From an uncultured Bacteroidales bacterium (GTDB taxonomy: Bacteria > Bacteroidota > Bacteroidia > Bacteroidales > F082): a DNA stretch of 64,000 nt. The stretch's first letter is position 1. Every line of letters begins with the position of its first letter. Location: assembly GCA_905234455.1 (NCBI GenBank), contig CAJOIH010000002.1:1-64000 (forward strand), read 5' to 3'. Under the pieces are notes generated by a model. The model was not told where the DNA came from, made no database searches, and saw only the letters and a list, made by a program, of their open reading frames with translations. Position numbers and translations under genes: made by a program. This document shows positions 35,344 through 45,251 of this stretch, one piece after another.

Positions 35344-36800
35344 TTCCAGAAGTTTTTCGAGAAGATTGAAATCAAAGTGAAGAGCTCCACACGCCCCAGA
35401 AGCATCAGGGCCACCAGCACCCACTTGGCACCGATGGGAAGGAAAGCGTAAGTGCCATAAGGCCCTACGCTGCCCAGGCCCAGGCCGCAGTTGCTCAGCG
35501 TGGCGATGGAAGCACCCACCGCCGTGTTGAAGTCGACACCCATGGAGAGCAGGATCATCCCACCGAGGACGAAGATGAGGAAATACACGAAGACAAAGGT
35601 CATCGTCTTGAAGACCACACTGCGCGACAGGGCTTTTTTGTTGATCTTCACGGGGATGATGGCGTTGGGGTGAATCACGCGCTTCAGCTCCAGATAGGCA
35701 TTCTTGGTGAAGATGAGATGCCTGATGATCTTGATGCCGCCCGCCGTCGAACCCGAACAGGCACCGATGAACACCATCAGCATCAGCACCATGGAAAGGA
35801 AGGTGGGCCAAAGGGTGTAGTCGCTCACAAAGAAGCCCGTGGTGGTCAGCGTGGAGATCACGCTGAAGAACGACGAACGCAAGGCGCCGCCCACACTCAT
35901 CTTGGCCATGAACACCAACACCAGCGCCACGCCGGCACTTACCCCGAGAATCATCCAGATGAAATGCCTGAACTCCTCGTTGCTGAACAAAGCCTTCGGG
36001 TTGCGCACCATCGCGATGAGCAACAACGTGAAGTTGCAGCCCGACAACACCATGAACAGCATCACGATGACCTGCGAATAGTCGGAATACCCCGCAATGC
36101 TGCCGGCACGGGTAGAGAAACCGCCCGACGAGATGGTGGTCAGCGAATGGCATACGGCATCGAACCAGTCCATGTCGCCCAACTGCAGCAACACGGCCTC
36201 CAACAGGGTGAAAAATATATACAAGGCCCACAGCCGCTTGGCAGTGTGCATGGGCCGCGGATGCAACTTGTCGTAGTTGATGCCGTTCATCTCGGTCATG
36301 AACAGCTGCATGCCGCCGACACTCAGGTAGGGGATGAGCACCACGGCAAACACGATGATGCCCAAACCGCCAATCCACTGGGTCATGCTGCGCCACAAAA
36401 GGATGTCCTTCGGCACCGTCTCCAGGTTGGTGAGGATCGAAGCCCCCGTGGTGGTGAACCCCGACAGGGCCTCAAAGAAGGCATCCGTGAAGTTGGGGAC
36501 GCTCTTGCTCAGCAGGAAGGGGAGACCGCCAAACACCGACAGGGTCAGCCACGACAGGCAGATGGTGATCACACCCTCGCGGTGGTTGAGCTTCTGGCCC
36601 TTTTTGCGCCGCGTCGAAAAAGTCAGGATGAAACCGGTCAACACGGTGATGAGGGCCGCAAAAGGCATGCTGAACACGTTGATGCCGTGATGGAAATAGG
36701 TCACGGGCAACACGGTGAGCATGAAAAGCCCCTCGATAAACAACAGCATGCCCTGCACGCGCAGGATGACCGATAGGCTGACCTTGCTGCTGGTGTTCAT
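35340..36800 (-). CDS. trkH: TrkH family potassium uptake protein
   Basis: 486 aa; 'SGFTTTGASILTNLE', 'SGGFSTRAGSIAGY', 'GACSGSTAGGIKIIRHL'. Confidence 0.93.
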   Translation of the reverse strand: MNTSSKVSLSVILRVQGMLLFIEGLFMLTVLPVTYFHHGINVFSMPFAALITVLTGFILTFSTRRKKGQKLNHREGVITICLSWLTLSVFGGLPFLLSKSVPNFTDAFFEALSGFTTTGASILTNLETVPKDILLWRSMTQWIGGLGIIVFAVVLIPYLSVGGMQLFMTEMNGINYDKLHPRPMHTAKRLWALYIFFTLLEAVLLQLGDMDWFDAVCHSLTTISSGGFSTRAGSIAGYSDYSQVIVMLFMVLSGCNFTLLLIAMVRNPKALFSNEEFRHFIWMILGVSAGVALVLVFMAKMSVGGALRSSFFSVISTLTTTGFFVSDYTLWPTFLSMVLMLMVFIGACSGSTAGGIKIIRHLIFTKNAYLELKRVIHPNAIIPVKINKKALSRSVVFKTMTFVFVYFLIFVLGGMILLSMGVDFNTAVGASIATLSNCGLGLGSVGPYGTYAFLPIGAKWVLVALMLLGRVELFTLISIFSKNFWK

Positions 36801-36812
36801 CGCTCAATCGTA

Positions 36813-38153
36813 TTAATGGAACAGACGCTCTACGGCAGGGATGGCGTTGGGCAAAGCCAACACCACCACCTTGTCCTCGGCCTGGATCTCAAACTCGTCG
36901 GTGGCGATGTAACTCTCGCCGTCGCGCACGATGCCGCAGATGATGGCATCGGCAGGCATGGTGAGCTTGCCGATCATCTTGCGGGTCACGGCAGCACCCT
37001 GCCGCACGTCGAACTCCACAATGTCGGCATCGATGCCACTCAGGCATTTCATAGACGACACCTTGGCACCCAAGGTGTAACGCACCATGTAACTGGCCGC
37101 GATGAGCTTCTTGTTGATGATGCTGTCGATGCCGATGTTCTGCGAGATGTCGATGTAGTCGATGTTCTCCACCAAGGCAATGGTCTTCTTCACGCCGAAA
37201 GCCTTGGCCTGCAAGCAGGTGAGGATGTTGGTCTCGGTGTTCTCGGTCACCGCGATGAAAGCGTCCATCTCAGTGATGCCTTCCTCCTCCAACACGTCGA
37301 GGTTGCGGGCATCGGCGTTGACCACCAAAGCCTTCGAGAGGTTGTTGGTCAATTCGGTGCAACGCTCTTTGCTGATCTCCAGGATCTTGATGTTCAGCTC
37401 GTTCTCAAGCCGCTTCGCGGTGATGCGCCCTACACGGCCTCCGCCCACAATCATCACGTTGTGGATGTTGATCTGCTTCTTGCCGCTCAATCGGATGATG
37501 TCCTTGATGGCATGGGGCTTGGTGACCACATACACCATGTCGGCAATCTGGAACACGGTGTCGTCCTGCGCAATGAAGGTGTTCTGCCTGCGATGGATGG
37601 CCGCAATCCTGAAGTCGATGTGCTGGTACTGCTCGGTGACCTCGCCCACGGTCTTGCCCACGATCTCGGCCTCCTGCTCCAACTTCACCATGAAGAGCTG
37701 CAACTTGCCGCCGCCAAAGTCGTACGTCTCCAACGAGGCGTTCTGCTTCAACAGCGAGATGATCTCCTGAGCCGCAATGTCCTCGGGCGACAACAGGCCG
37801 TCAATGCCCAGGTCTTGATACATCCGCCAGACTTCCGTACTCAGGTTTTCCATGGTGTTGACACGGGCGATGACCTTCTTGGCACCGAGTTTCTTGGCTA
37901 CGATGCCCGTCAACAGGTTGATGTGCTCGTCGTGCAGCACCGCAATGACCAAGTCGGCACGCGACACGTTGGCGCGATGCAATACCGACACCGATGTGGA
38001 GTCGCCCGTGATGGTCATCACGTCAGTATGCGATTCCACCATCTTCAACAGCTCCTCGTGAGGGTCGACAATGGTGATGTTGTGGTTGTCGCGCACCAAG
38101 GCCTCCGCCAAGTGCAAACCCACTTCACCGTCTCCAGCAATGACTATGTCCAT
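36813..38153 (-). CDS. trkA: Trk system potassium transporter TrkA
   Basis: Two RCK-type modules, 'MDIVIAGDGEVGLHLAEAL', 'NVMIVGGGRVGRITAKRLE'. Confidence 0.93.
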   Translation of the reverse strand: MDIVIAGDGEVGLHLAEALVRDNHNITIVDPHEELLKMVESHTDVMTITGDSTSVSVLHRANVSRADLVIAVLHDEHINLLTGIVAKKLGAKKVIARVNTMENLSTEVWRMYQDLGIDGLLSPEDIAAQEIISLLKQNASLETYDFGGGKLQLFMVKLEQEAEIVGKTVGEVTEQYQHIDFRIAAIHRRQNTFIAQDDTVFQIADMVYVVTKPHAIKDIIRLSGKKQINIHNVMIVGGGRVGRITAKRLENELNIKILEISKERCTELTNNLSKALVVNADARNLDVLEEEGITEMDAFIAVTENTETNILTCLQAKAFGVKKTIALVENIDYIDISQNIGIDSIINKKLIAASYMVRYTLGAKVSSMKCLSGIDADIVEFDVRQGAAVTRKMIGKLTMPADAIICGIVRDGESYIATDEFEIQAEDKVVVLALPNAIPAVERLFH

Positions 38154-38167
38154 TTCTCAGTTAGCAG

Positions 38168-38725
38168 TTATTTCATGAATCCCTCAATGATGTCCGGCAC
38201 CCCGTTGTTGTTCTTGTCGCCCATGGCGCCGCCGAGCAAACCGCCAAGCAATCCGCCCGACGACTGGTTTCCGGAAGCACCGAGAAGTCCGCCGAGCAAA
38301 CCGCCTAAGCCGCCAATGCCGGTGTTGCTGCTCTTCTGTCCAGCACCCAGCAGTCCCAGCAGGGCAGGGGCAATGGCCGAAAGGATGCCGCTCACTTGGC
38401 TGGTCGAAACACCCGTCTGCTTGGCCAAGGCCGAGAAGGTCGAGTTGGTGTTGCCACCCAGGATATGGCCCAGGATCTTGCTGCCGTCGGTCAGGCTGGC
38501 AGCGCTCAGGTTGACGCTGGTGTCGCCGAGGTGGCTGGCCAAGGCACCGGCCAGCGAAGCGGCACCACTCTCAGTGGCGGTGTTTTTCTGCATCGCACCG
38601 ATGAGGGCCGGAAGGGCGGCGTTGATCACCGAATTCACCTGGTTGCCGTTCACGTTGAATTGCTTGCTCATGTCGTTGACAGCACTACCTGCCGTCAGAG
38701 CTCCTAGAATGCTATTGATATCCAT
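38168..38725 (-). CDS. DUF937 domain-containing Gly/Leu-rich protein
   Basis: 'MDINSILGALTAGSAVNDMSKQFNVNGNQVNSVINAALPALIGAMQKN'. Confidence 0.75.
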   Translation of the reverse strand: MDINSILGALTAGSAVNDMSKQFNVNGNQVNSVINAALPALIGAMQKNTATESGAASLAGALASHLGDTSVNLSAASLTDGSKILGHILGGNTNSTFSALAKQTGVSTSQVSGILSAIAPALLGLLGAGQKSSNTGIGGLGGLLGGLLGASGNQSSGGLLGGLLGGAMGDKNNNGVPDIIEGFMK

Positions 38726-38784
38726 TTTTTGTGTTTTTAATAGGGTTTCACAAGGCAAAAATAAGATTTTTTAACAATTATTGC

Positions 38785-38792
38785 TATTTTTG
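38785..38792 (+). promoter_or_regulatory. -7 element TATTTTTG upstream of metG
   Basis: TAnnTTTG match 24 nt before ATG. Confidence 0.4.
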
Positions 38793-38816
38793 CATCCAAT
38801 TTTAAATCAACTCACT

Positions 38817-40873
38817 ATGGAAACCACCAACAAACACTTCAAACGTTACACGGTAACCACAGCTCTGCCCTACGCCAATGGCCCCGTCCACATCGGTCAC
38901 CTGGCCGGCGTCTACATCCCCGCCGACACCTACGTCCGCTACCTGCGAATGAAAGGCGAGGAAGTGCTGTTTGTCGGTGGTTCCGATGAGCACGGCGTGC
39001 CGATCACCATCAAGGCCGAAAAGGAAGGCGTCACCCCACAGGACATCGTCGACCGCTACCACGGCATCATCAAACGCTCGTTCGAGGAACTGGGCATCAG
39101 CTACGACATCTACTCGCGCACTTCCTCCAAGATCCACCGTGCCACCGCCCAGGAGTTCTTCAAGAAACTCTACGACGAAGGCAAGTTCATCGAGAAAGAG
39201 ACGGAACAGTACTTCGACCCCGAACGCCAGAAGTTCCTCTCCGACCGCTACATCGTGGGCACCTGCCCCAAATGCGGCGCCGACGGCGCCTATGGCGACC
39301 AATGCGAGAAATGCGGCTCCTCACTGAGCCCCGACGAGCTCATCAACCCGCATTCACAACTCAGCGGCGCAGCCCTGGTGAAGAAACCCACCAAACACTG
39401 GTACCTGCCCCTCGACCAATACGAGCCCTGGCTCCGCGAGTGGATCCTCGAAGGCCATAAGGAATGGAAGTCGAACGTTTACGGCCAAGTCAAGAGCTGG
39501 CTCGACGGCGGACTGCAACCCCGCGCCGTCACCCGCGACCTCGACTGGGGCGTGCCCCGCTCGACAACGCCGACGGCAAAGTGCTCTACGTCTGGTTCGA
39601 CGCCCCCATCGGCTATATCTCCAACACCAAGGAGATCTGCGAACAGAGGGGCGAGGACTGGGAAAAATGGTGGAAAGACCCCGAGACCAAGCTGGTGCAC
39701 TTCATCGGCAAGGACAACATCGTGTTCCACTGCATCATCTTCCCCTGCATGATGAAAGCCTACGGCGATTATATCATGCCCGACAACGTGCCCGCCAACG
39801 AGTTTCTCAACCTCGAGAACGACAAGATCTCCACCTCGCGCAACTGGGCCGTGTGGCTGCATGAATACCTGCAGGAATTCCCTGGCAAACAGGACGTGCT
39901 GCGTTACGTGCTCACCGCCAACGCCCCCGAGACCAAGGACAACAACTTCACCTGGAAGGACTACCAGGACCGCAACAACAACGAGCTGCTGGCCATCTTC
40001 GGTAACTTCGTCAACCGCACCCTGGTGCTCACGCACAAATACTACGAAGGCGCCGTGCCAGCCATGACGGGATTGAACGAGGTCGACGAAGCCGTGGTGG
40101 CCGAGATGAACGGCTATGCTGCCACAGTAGGTCGCCTCATCGAGACCTATAAGTTCCGTGAAGCCCTCTCCGAGCTGATGAACCTCGCCCGCCTGGGCAA
40201 CAAGTACCTCACCGACAACGAGCCTTGGAAACAGATCAAGACCGACCCCGAACGTGTGAAGACCGTGATGGCGGTAAGCCTGCAGATTGTGGCACACCTG
40301 GCCATCTTGAGCGAGCCCTTCCTGCCCTTCAGCGCACATAAGCTGCAGCGTATGCTCCACTTCCTGTTCAAAGGCTGGAACGATGCCGAAAGGACCGTCC
40401 TGCTGCCCGAAGGCCATGTCATCGGCCAACCCGAGCTGCTGTTCGAGAAGATCGAGGACAGCGTGGTGGCCGCCCAGCTGCAGAAACTGGAAGACACCAA
40501 GAAAGCCAACCAACTCAACGCCTGGAAACCCGCCGACGTGAAACCCGTGGTGAGCTTCGACGACTATATGAAAGTCGACGTCCGCGTGGGTACCATCCTC
40601 GAATGCCAGAAGGTGCCCAAGGCCGACAAGCTGCTCCAGTTCCTCATCGACGACGGTATGCAGAAACGCACCATCGTGAGCGGCATCGCCAAATACTACA
40701 CCGAACCCGAGAAGCTGGTGGGCAAACAGGTCTGCTTCATCGCCAACTTCGAACCCCGCAAACTCAAAGGCGTGGTCTCCGAAGGCATGATCCTCTCCGC
40801 CGAGGACAAGGACGGCCGCCTGGTGCTCCTCACCCCCAGCGACCTGGTCACCCCCGGATGCTCCGTGGGGTAA
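38817..40873 (+). CDS. metG: Methionine--tRNA ligase, interrupted by an apparent frameshift near 39553-39561
   Basis: '[34 protein letters not shown]' ... 'DLDWGVP' then continues in another frame '[21 protein letters not shown]' to the C-terminal tRNA-binding domain. Confidence 0.93.
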
Positions 40874-40874
40874 C

Positions 40875-40917
40875 GGAGGTTAGAGGCTAGAAGCTAGAGG
40901 TAAAAGGCTAGAGGTGA
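40875..40917 (+). repeat. GCTAGAGGT-type low-complexity repeat downstream of metG
   Basis: ggaggttagaggctagaagctagaggtaaaaggctagaggtga. Confidence 0.5.
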
Positions 40918-40981
40918 GAACGGCGTAGCCCACAACGGCGATAGCTTTCATTGCGAGGAGCGGAATGGTTGTGCGATAGCT

Positions 40982-41059
40982 GTCATTGCGAGCGGAACGA
41001 ACCCCGAAGGGCTCACCGACCGAAAGGGAGGTAACTGGAGCGTGGCAATCCAGTACTAC
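40982..41059 (+). repeat. Left arm of perfect 78-bp inverted repeat
   Basis: gtcattgcgagcggaacgaaccccgaagggctcaccgaccgaaagggaggtaactggagcgtggcaatccagtactac; reverse complement at 41673-41750. Confidence 0.92.
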
Positions 41060-41081
41060 TTAAAAATAATTCACCAAATTA

Positions 41082-41110
41082 TTGTAATATTATAATAAAT
41101 CATATATTTG
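41082..41110 (+). promoter_or_regulatory. Putative promoter TTG ... TATATTTG inside the inverted-repeat cassette
   Basis: Consensus elements upstream of 41129. Confidence 0.45.
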
Positions 41111-41128
41111 CATAAAAATTGTAAATAT

Positions 41129-41239
41129 ATGTCAAAAGAATATTTTATTTATATTTTATTCAACAAGCCCTCGGGAACCCTATATACAGGTGTGACATCC
41201 GCTTTAAAGGAAAGGATTATTGAACACAAGTTAAGATAA
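41129..41239 (+). pseudogene. Truncated GIY-YIG endonuclease (N-terminal 36 aa)
   Basis: 'MSKEYFIYILFNKPSGTLYTGVTSALKERIIEHKLR*' matches the start of GIY-YIG domains and stops after EHK. Confidence 0.75.
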
Positions 41240-41293
41240 AAAGTACAAATGCCAATTGGATGGATTTATTTGAGTTGTTATAACGATAATCAA

Positions 41294-41659
41294 ATGAGAA
41301 CTAATCAAGACTTTGGAAAGGCAGGAGAAGATCTCGCTGTAGAGTTGCTTGTGAAAAAAGGCTATAGGATTCTTGATCGCAACTGGCGTTCTGGGCATAA
41401 GGAAATAGATATTATTGCCATGGATGGCAATACCCTAGTGGCCGTGGAGGTTAAAACGAGAAAAACCAATAAGTTTGGAGAACCAGACATTGCCGTAGGC
41501 GCTATTAAACAAAGGCTTCTTGTCTGGGCCGCAGATGCCTATGTCCGTTATCACAATCTGGACGTTGATGTTCGTTTTGATGTTATTTCCATTGTGATGA
41601 CAGATACTAGCCAAATTATCGAACACATCGAGGACGCTTTTTTGGTTACTGTGCGATAG
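41294..41659 (+). CDS. YraN family protein (UPF0102)
   Basis: 'FGKAGEDLAVELLVKKGYRILDRNWRSGHKEIDIIAMDGNTLVAVEVKTRK'. Confidence 0.9.
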   Translation: MRTNQDFGKAGEDLAVELLVKKGYRILDRNWRSGHKEIDIIAMDGNTLVAVEVKTRKTNKFGEPDIAVGAIKQRLLVWAADAYVRYHNLDVDVRFDVISIVMTDTSQIIEHIEDAFLVTVR

Positions 41660-41672
41660 TTGTCATTGTCTG

Positions 41673-41750
41673 GTAGTACTGGATTGCCACGCTCCAGTTA
41701 CCTCCCTTTCGGTCGGTGAGCCCTTCGGGGTTCGTTCCGCTCGCAATGAC
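41673..41750 (-). repeat. Right arm of perfect 78-bp inverted repeat
   Basis: Exact reverse complement of 40982-41059. Confidence 0.92.
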
Positions 41751-41773
41751 GCAAAGCGTGTCTTGCTGTCTTA

Positions 41774-41798
41774 TTGTACCAAAAAAAACTTAACTTTG
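41774..41798 (+). promoter_or_regulatory. Putative promoter TTG ... TAACTTTG for the GH92 gene
   Basis: Consensus -33/-7 elements. Confidence 0.5.
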
Positions 41799-41821
41799 TC
41801 ATTTCAAAACAACTGTCTACT

Positions 41822-44167
41822 ATGAAATACCATCCTTCGTTTTTCATAATCTTATGTGTGCTTTTTTCTAGTTGTGTGAAACAACCATTCCAAAAGGAAA
41901 CCCCCATCGACTACACCCATTACGTGAACCCCATCATCGGCACCAACGGCATGGGCCATACCTTCCCCGGCGCCTGCGCGCCCTTCGGCATCGTCCAGCT
42001 GAGCCCCGATACCGACACCGTGCCGCACGACATCGACGGCGTCTACCAACCCCGGGTGTACGAATACTGTGCCGGCTACCAACATAAGGACAGCACCATC
42101 GTGGGCTTCAGCCATACCCACTTCAGCGGCACAGGCCACTCCGACCTGGGCGACATCCTCGTGATGCCCATCACCGGCGCCGTCAAATTCAATCCCGGCA
42201 CACAAACCGACCCCGACAAAGGCTACCGCTCACGGTATCGCCACGAGACGGAACAAGCCTCTCCGGGCTACTACACCGTGATGCTCGACGACTATAACGT
42301 CCGAGCGGAACTCACCGCCACCCAGCATGTGGGCGTCCACCGCTATACCTTCCCCGAAGGACACCACGGAAGCGTCATCGTCGACCTGCAACACGCCATC
42401 TACAACTACGACGGCAAGACGCTTTGGGCCAACCTCCGCGTCGAAAACGATACCCTCCTCACCGGCTACCGCATCACCAACGGCTGGGCCCGCACCAACT
42501 ACACCTACTTCGCCATCAGCTTCAACCAGCCCATCGCCGACTATGGCTACCGCGAACTGGAAAAACCCAAATACAACGGCATGTGGGGAAAATTCGACGT
42601 GAAACACCATTTCCCGGAGATGACAGGCCGCAAAATCGTGGCTTACTTCACCTTCAACGACCCCCAAACCCTCGAGATGAAAGTCGCCCTCTCAGCTACC
42701 AGCACCGAAGGGGCGCTCCGTAACCTTCATGCGGAAACCGACGGCCGCAACTTCGACCAACTTCTTAAGGAGACCCAAGCCCAATGGAACCAAGAACTCT
42801 CCATCCTGCAGGCCGAAGGCACCGAAGACCAGAAAGCCATGCTCTACACCTCGCTCTATCATACCATGATCAATCCTTCCGTCTATATGGACGTGGACGG
42901 ACAATACCGCGGCATCGACCATAACATCCACCAAGCTAAGGGCTTCACCAACTATACAGTGTTCTCCCTTTGGGATACCTACCGCGCCCTGCATCCCCTC
43001 TTCAACGTGCTGCAACCCCAGCGCAATGCCGACATGGTGCAATCCATGCTGAAACATAGCGAACAAAGCGTCCACGGACTGCTTCCCGTGTGGTCGCACA
43101 TGGGCAACGAGAACTGGTGCATGATCGGCTACCACGCCGTCTCCGTCCTCGCCGACGCCTACGCCAAGGACGTCTTCCGCCAGACCCCGGCCCTCATGCT
43201 CAACGCCATGCGCCGCAGCTCCACCTGTCCCTATTACGTCAACCTCGTCGACTACCAACGCCTCGGCTTCGTGCCCTTCGACCGCAACAGCGGCTGCGTC
43301 TCCGTCACCCTCGAATATGCCTACGACGACTGGGCCATCTACCAAACAGCCCTAAAAGCTGGCGATACCGAGACGGCCTCAGAATACCGCCAACGCGCTG
43401 CCAACTGGCGCAACACCTTCGACACTTCCCTGGGCTTTGCCCGCCCCAAGATGAGCGACGGCAACTGGAAAGAACCGTTCAGCCTCCTCGACACGGAAGG
43501 GGAGGGCTTCGTTGAAGGCAACTCCTGGGTGTATTCGTTCTACGTGCCCCACGACGTGAAAGGCCTCATCGAAGCCATGGGCGGCGATGCGCAGTTCATC
43601 CATAACCTCGACACGCTCTTCGTCATGCAACTGCCCAAAGAGTTCTTCGAGAACACCGAGGACGTCACCGAGGAAGGCCTCATGGGCTGCTATAACCACG
43701 GCAACGAACCTGCCCACCATATCGCCTACCTCTATAACTGGTCCTCAGCACCCTACAAGACCCAGTATTGGCTCCGCGAAATCATGAACCGCTTCTATCA
43801 AAACAACATCGACGGCCTCTGCGGCAACGACGACTGCGGCCAGATGTCGGCCTGGTACATCTTCTCGGTGATGGGCTTCTATCCCGTCTGCCCAGGCAGC
43901 GACCAATACGTGCTTGGCGCCCCCTACCTGCCTTACCTGAAAGTGCGTTTGGGCAACGGCAAAACCCTTGAAATCAAAGCCCCCAACGTCAGCGACGAGA
44001 ACCGCTATGTCCAACAGGTGTTGCTTAACGGGCAACCCGTCACCAAGCTGTACCTCACCCATGAGCAACTCATGCAAGGCGGCACACTGGTCTTCGAAAT
44101 GGGACCCGAACCCAACCTCACCCGTGGCCTCAATCCCGAGGAAAAACCTTATTCGATGACGGAATAA
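41822..44167 (+). CDS. GH92 family glycosyl hydrolase, lipoprotein (alpha-mannosidase)
   Basis: Lipobox 'VLFSSC'; 'YVNPIIGTNGMGHTFPGACAPFGIVQLSPDTD', 'GNDDCGQMSAWYIFSVMGFYPV'. Confidence 0.93.
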   Translation: MKYHPSFFIILCVLFSSCVKQPFQKETPIDYTHYVNPIIGTNGMGHTFPGACAPFGIVQLSPDTDTVPHDIDGVYQPRVYEYCAGYQHKDSTIVGFSHTHFSGTGHSDLGDILVMPITGAVKFNPGTQTDPDKGYRSRYRHETEQASPGYYTVMLDDYNVRAELTATQHVGVHRYTFPEGHHGSVIVDLQHAIYNYDGKTLWANLRVENDTLLTGYRITNGWARTNYTYFAISFNQPIADYGYRELEKPKYNGMWGKFDVKHHFPEMTGRKIVAYFTFNDPQTLEMKVALSATSTEGALRNLHAETDGRNFDQLLKETQAQWNQELSILQAEGTEDQKAMLYTSLYHTMINPSVYMDVDGQYRGIDHNIHQAKGFTNYTVFSLWDTYRALHPLFNVLQPQRNADMVQSMLKHSEQSVHGLLPVWSHMGNENWCMIGYHAVSVLADAYAKDVFRQTPALMLNAMRRSSTCPYYVNLVDYQRLGFVPFDRNSGCVSVTLEYAYDDWAIYQTALKAGDTETASEYRQRAANWRNTFDTSLGFARPKMSDGNWKEPFSLLDTEGEGFVEGNSWVYSFYVPHDVKGLIEAMGGDAQFIHNLDTLFVMQLPKEFFENTEDVTEEGLMGCYNHGNEPAHHIAYLYNWSSAPYKTQYWLREIMNRFYQNNIDGLCGNDDCGQMSAWYIFSVMGFYPVCPGSDQYVLGAPYLPYLKVRLGNGKTLEIKAPNVSDENRYVQQVLLNGQPVTKLYLTHEQLMQGGTLVFEMGPEPNLTRGLNPEEKPYSMTE

Positions 44168-44171
44168 TTAT

Positions 44172-44179
44172 TATCTTTG
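44172..44179 (+). promoter_or_regulatory. -7 element TATCTTTG 4 nt before the mnmA start codon
   Basis: TAnnTTTG match; implies a very short or absent leader. Confidence 0.45.
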
Positions 44180-44183
44180 CCGC

Positions 44184-45251
44184 ATGAACATCGCCGCACT
44201 GGTTTCGGGTGGAGTCGACAGCTCCGTGGTGGTGCCGCTGCTCAAGGAGCAGGGCTACGACCCGCATATCTTCTATATCAAGATTGGTATGGAAGGGAAG
44301 GAGGACCTCTCCAGCTGCCCCTCCGAAGAGGATATCGAAATCACCACCTACATCGCCAAGAAATACGGCTGCAAGTTCGATATCGTCGACCTGCAGCATG
44401 AATATTTCGAAACGGTAGGCCGCTACACCATGGAGATGGTGCGCAAAGGCCTTACGCCCAACCCCGACGTGATGTGCAACCGCTGGATCAAACTGGGCGC
44501 CTTCGAGGAAAAGGAAGGCCATAACTTCGACAAGATCGCCACGGGCCACTACGCCCGCTCCTGGGAAGATCCCAACGGCATCTTCTGGCTTGGCACCGCC
44601 GCCGACACCTTCAAGGACCAGACCTATTTCCTGGGCCGCATCACCTACGCCCAGCTGAGCAAAGTCATCTTCCCCATCGGCGACCTGCCCAAACCGGAAG
44701 TGCGCCGACTGGCGGCAAAATACAAACTCCCCAGCGCCGAACGCCACGACAGCCAAGGCATCTGCTTCCTGGGAAAGATCAACTACAACGACTATATCCG
44801 CGAATACCTCGGTGAGATGCCAGGCGACATCGTCGAACTCGAAACCGGCAAGAAACTGGGCCGCCACAAAGGCTTCTGGTTCCATACCATCGGCCAGCGT
44901 AGAGGCCTCGGCCTCGGCGGAGGACCCTGGTTCGTGGTCAAAAAGGACATCCTCAACAACATCGTCTACGTGTCGCAAGGCTACGACCCCGTGGCCCAAT
45001 ACACCGAAATCATCCCGCTAGGCGACCTGATGATGATGAACCCCACCCTCCACCTCACCGAAGGCATGCGCGTGCGCTACAAGATCCGCCACCAACCGGA
45101 ATTCACCCTCGGCACCGTCCACATCACCCCCGAAGGCGCCGACATCGTCTCCGACATACCCGTCTCAGGAATTGCTGCCGGTCAGTTCGGGGTGCTCTAC
45201 CACGAAACCGACCCTTACGTCCTCGGTAGCGGAGTTATCATTGAAAGATGA
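44184..45251 (+). CDS. mnmA: tRNA 2-thiouridine(34) synthase MnmA
   Basis: 'ALVSGGVDSSVVVPLLKEQGYDPHIFYIKIGM', 'TPNPDVMCNRWIKLGAF', 'DSQGICFLGKI'. Confidence 0.95.
   Translation: MNIAALVSGGVDSSVVVPLLKEQGYDPHIFYIKIGMEGKEDLSSCPSEEDIEITTYIAKKYGCKFDIVDLQHEYFETVGRYTMEMVRKGLTPNPDVMCNRWIKLGAFEEKEGHNFDKIATGHYARSWEDPNGIFWLGTAADTFKDQTYFLGRITYAQLSKVIFPIGDLPKPEVRRLAAKYKLPSAERHDSQGICFLGKINYNDYIREYLGEMPGDIVELETGKKLGRHKGFWFHTIGQRRGLGLGGGPWFVVKKDILNNIVYVSQGYDPVAQYTEIIPLGDLMMMNPTLHLTEGMRVRYKIRHQPEFTLGTVHITPEGADIVSDIPVSGIAAGQFGVLYHETDPYVLGSGVIIER

Noticed and set aside
34597-36396. 599-aa ORF as one protein
   Set aside because: Only the last 248 aa (from 35343) are real EFR1 ferredoxin; the N-terminal part is an out-of-frame reading of trkH
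36816-38774. 652-aa plus-strand ORF opposite trkA
   Set aside because: Antisense frame of the clearly conserved trkA and DUF937 genes; sequence has no family character
44130-44999. 289-aa minus-strand ORF
   Set aside because: Antisense shadow of mnmA
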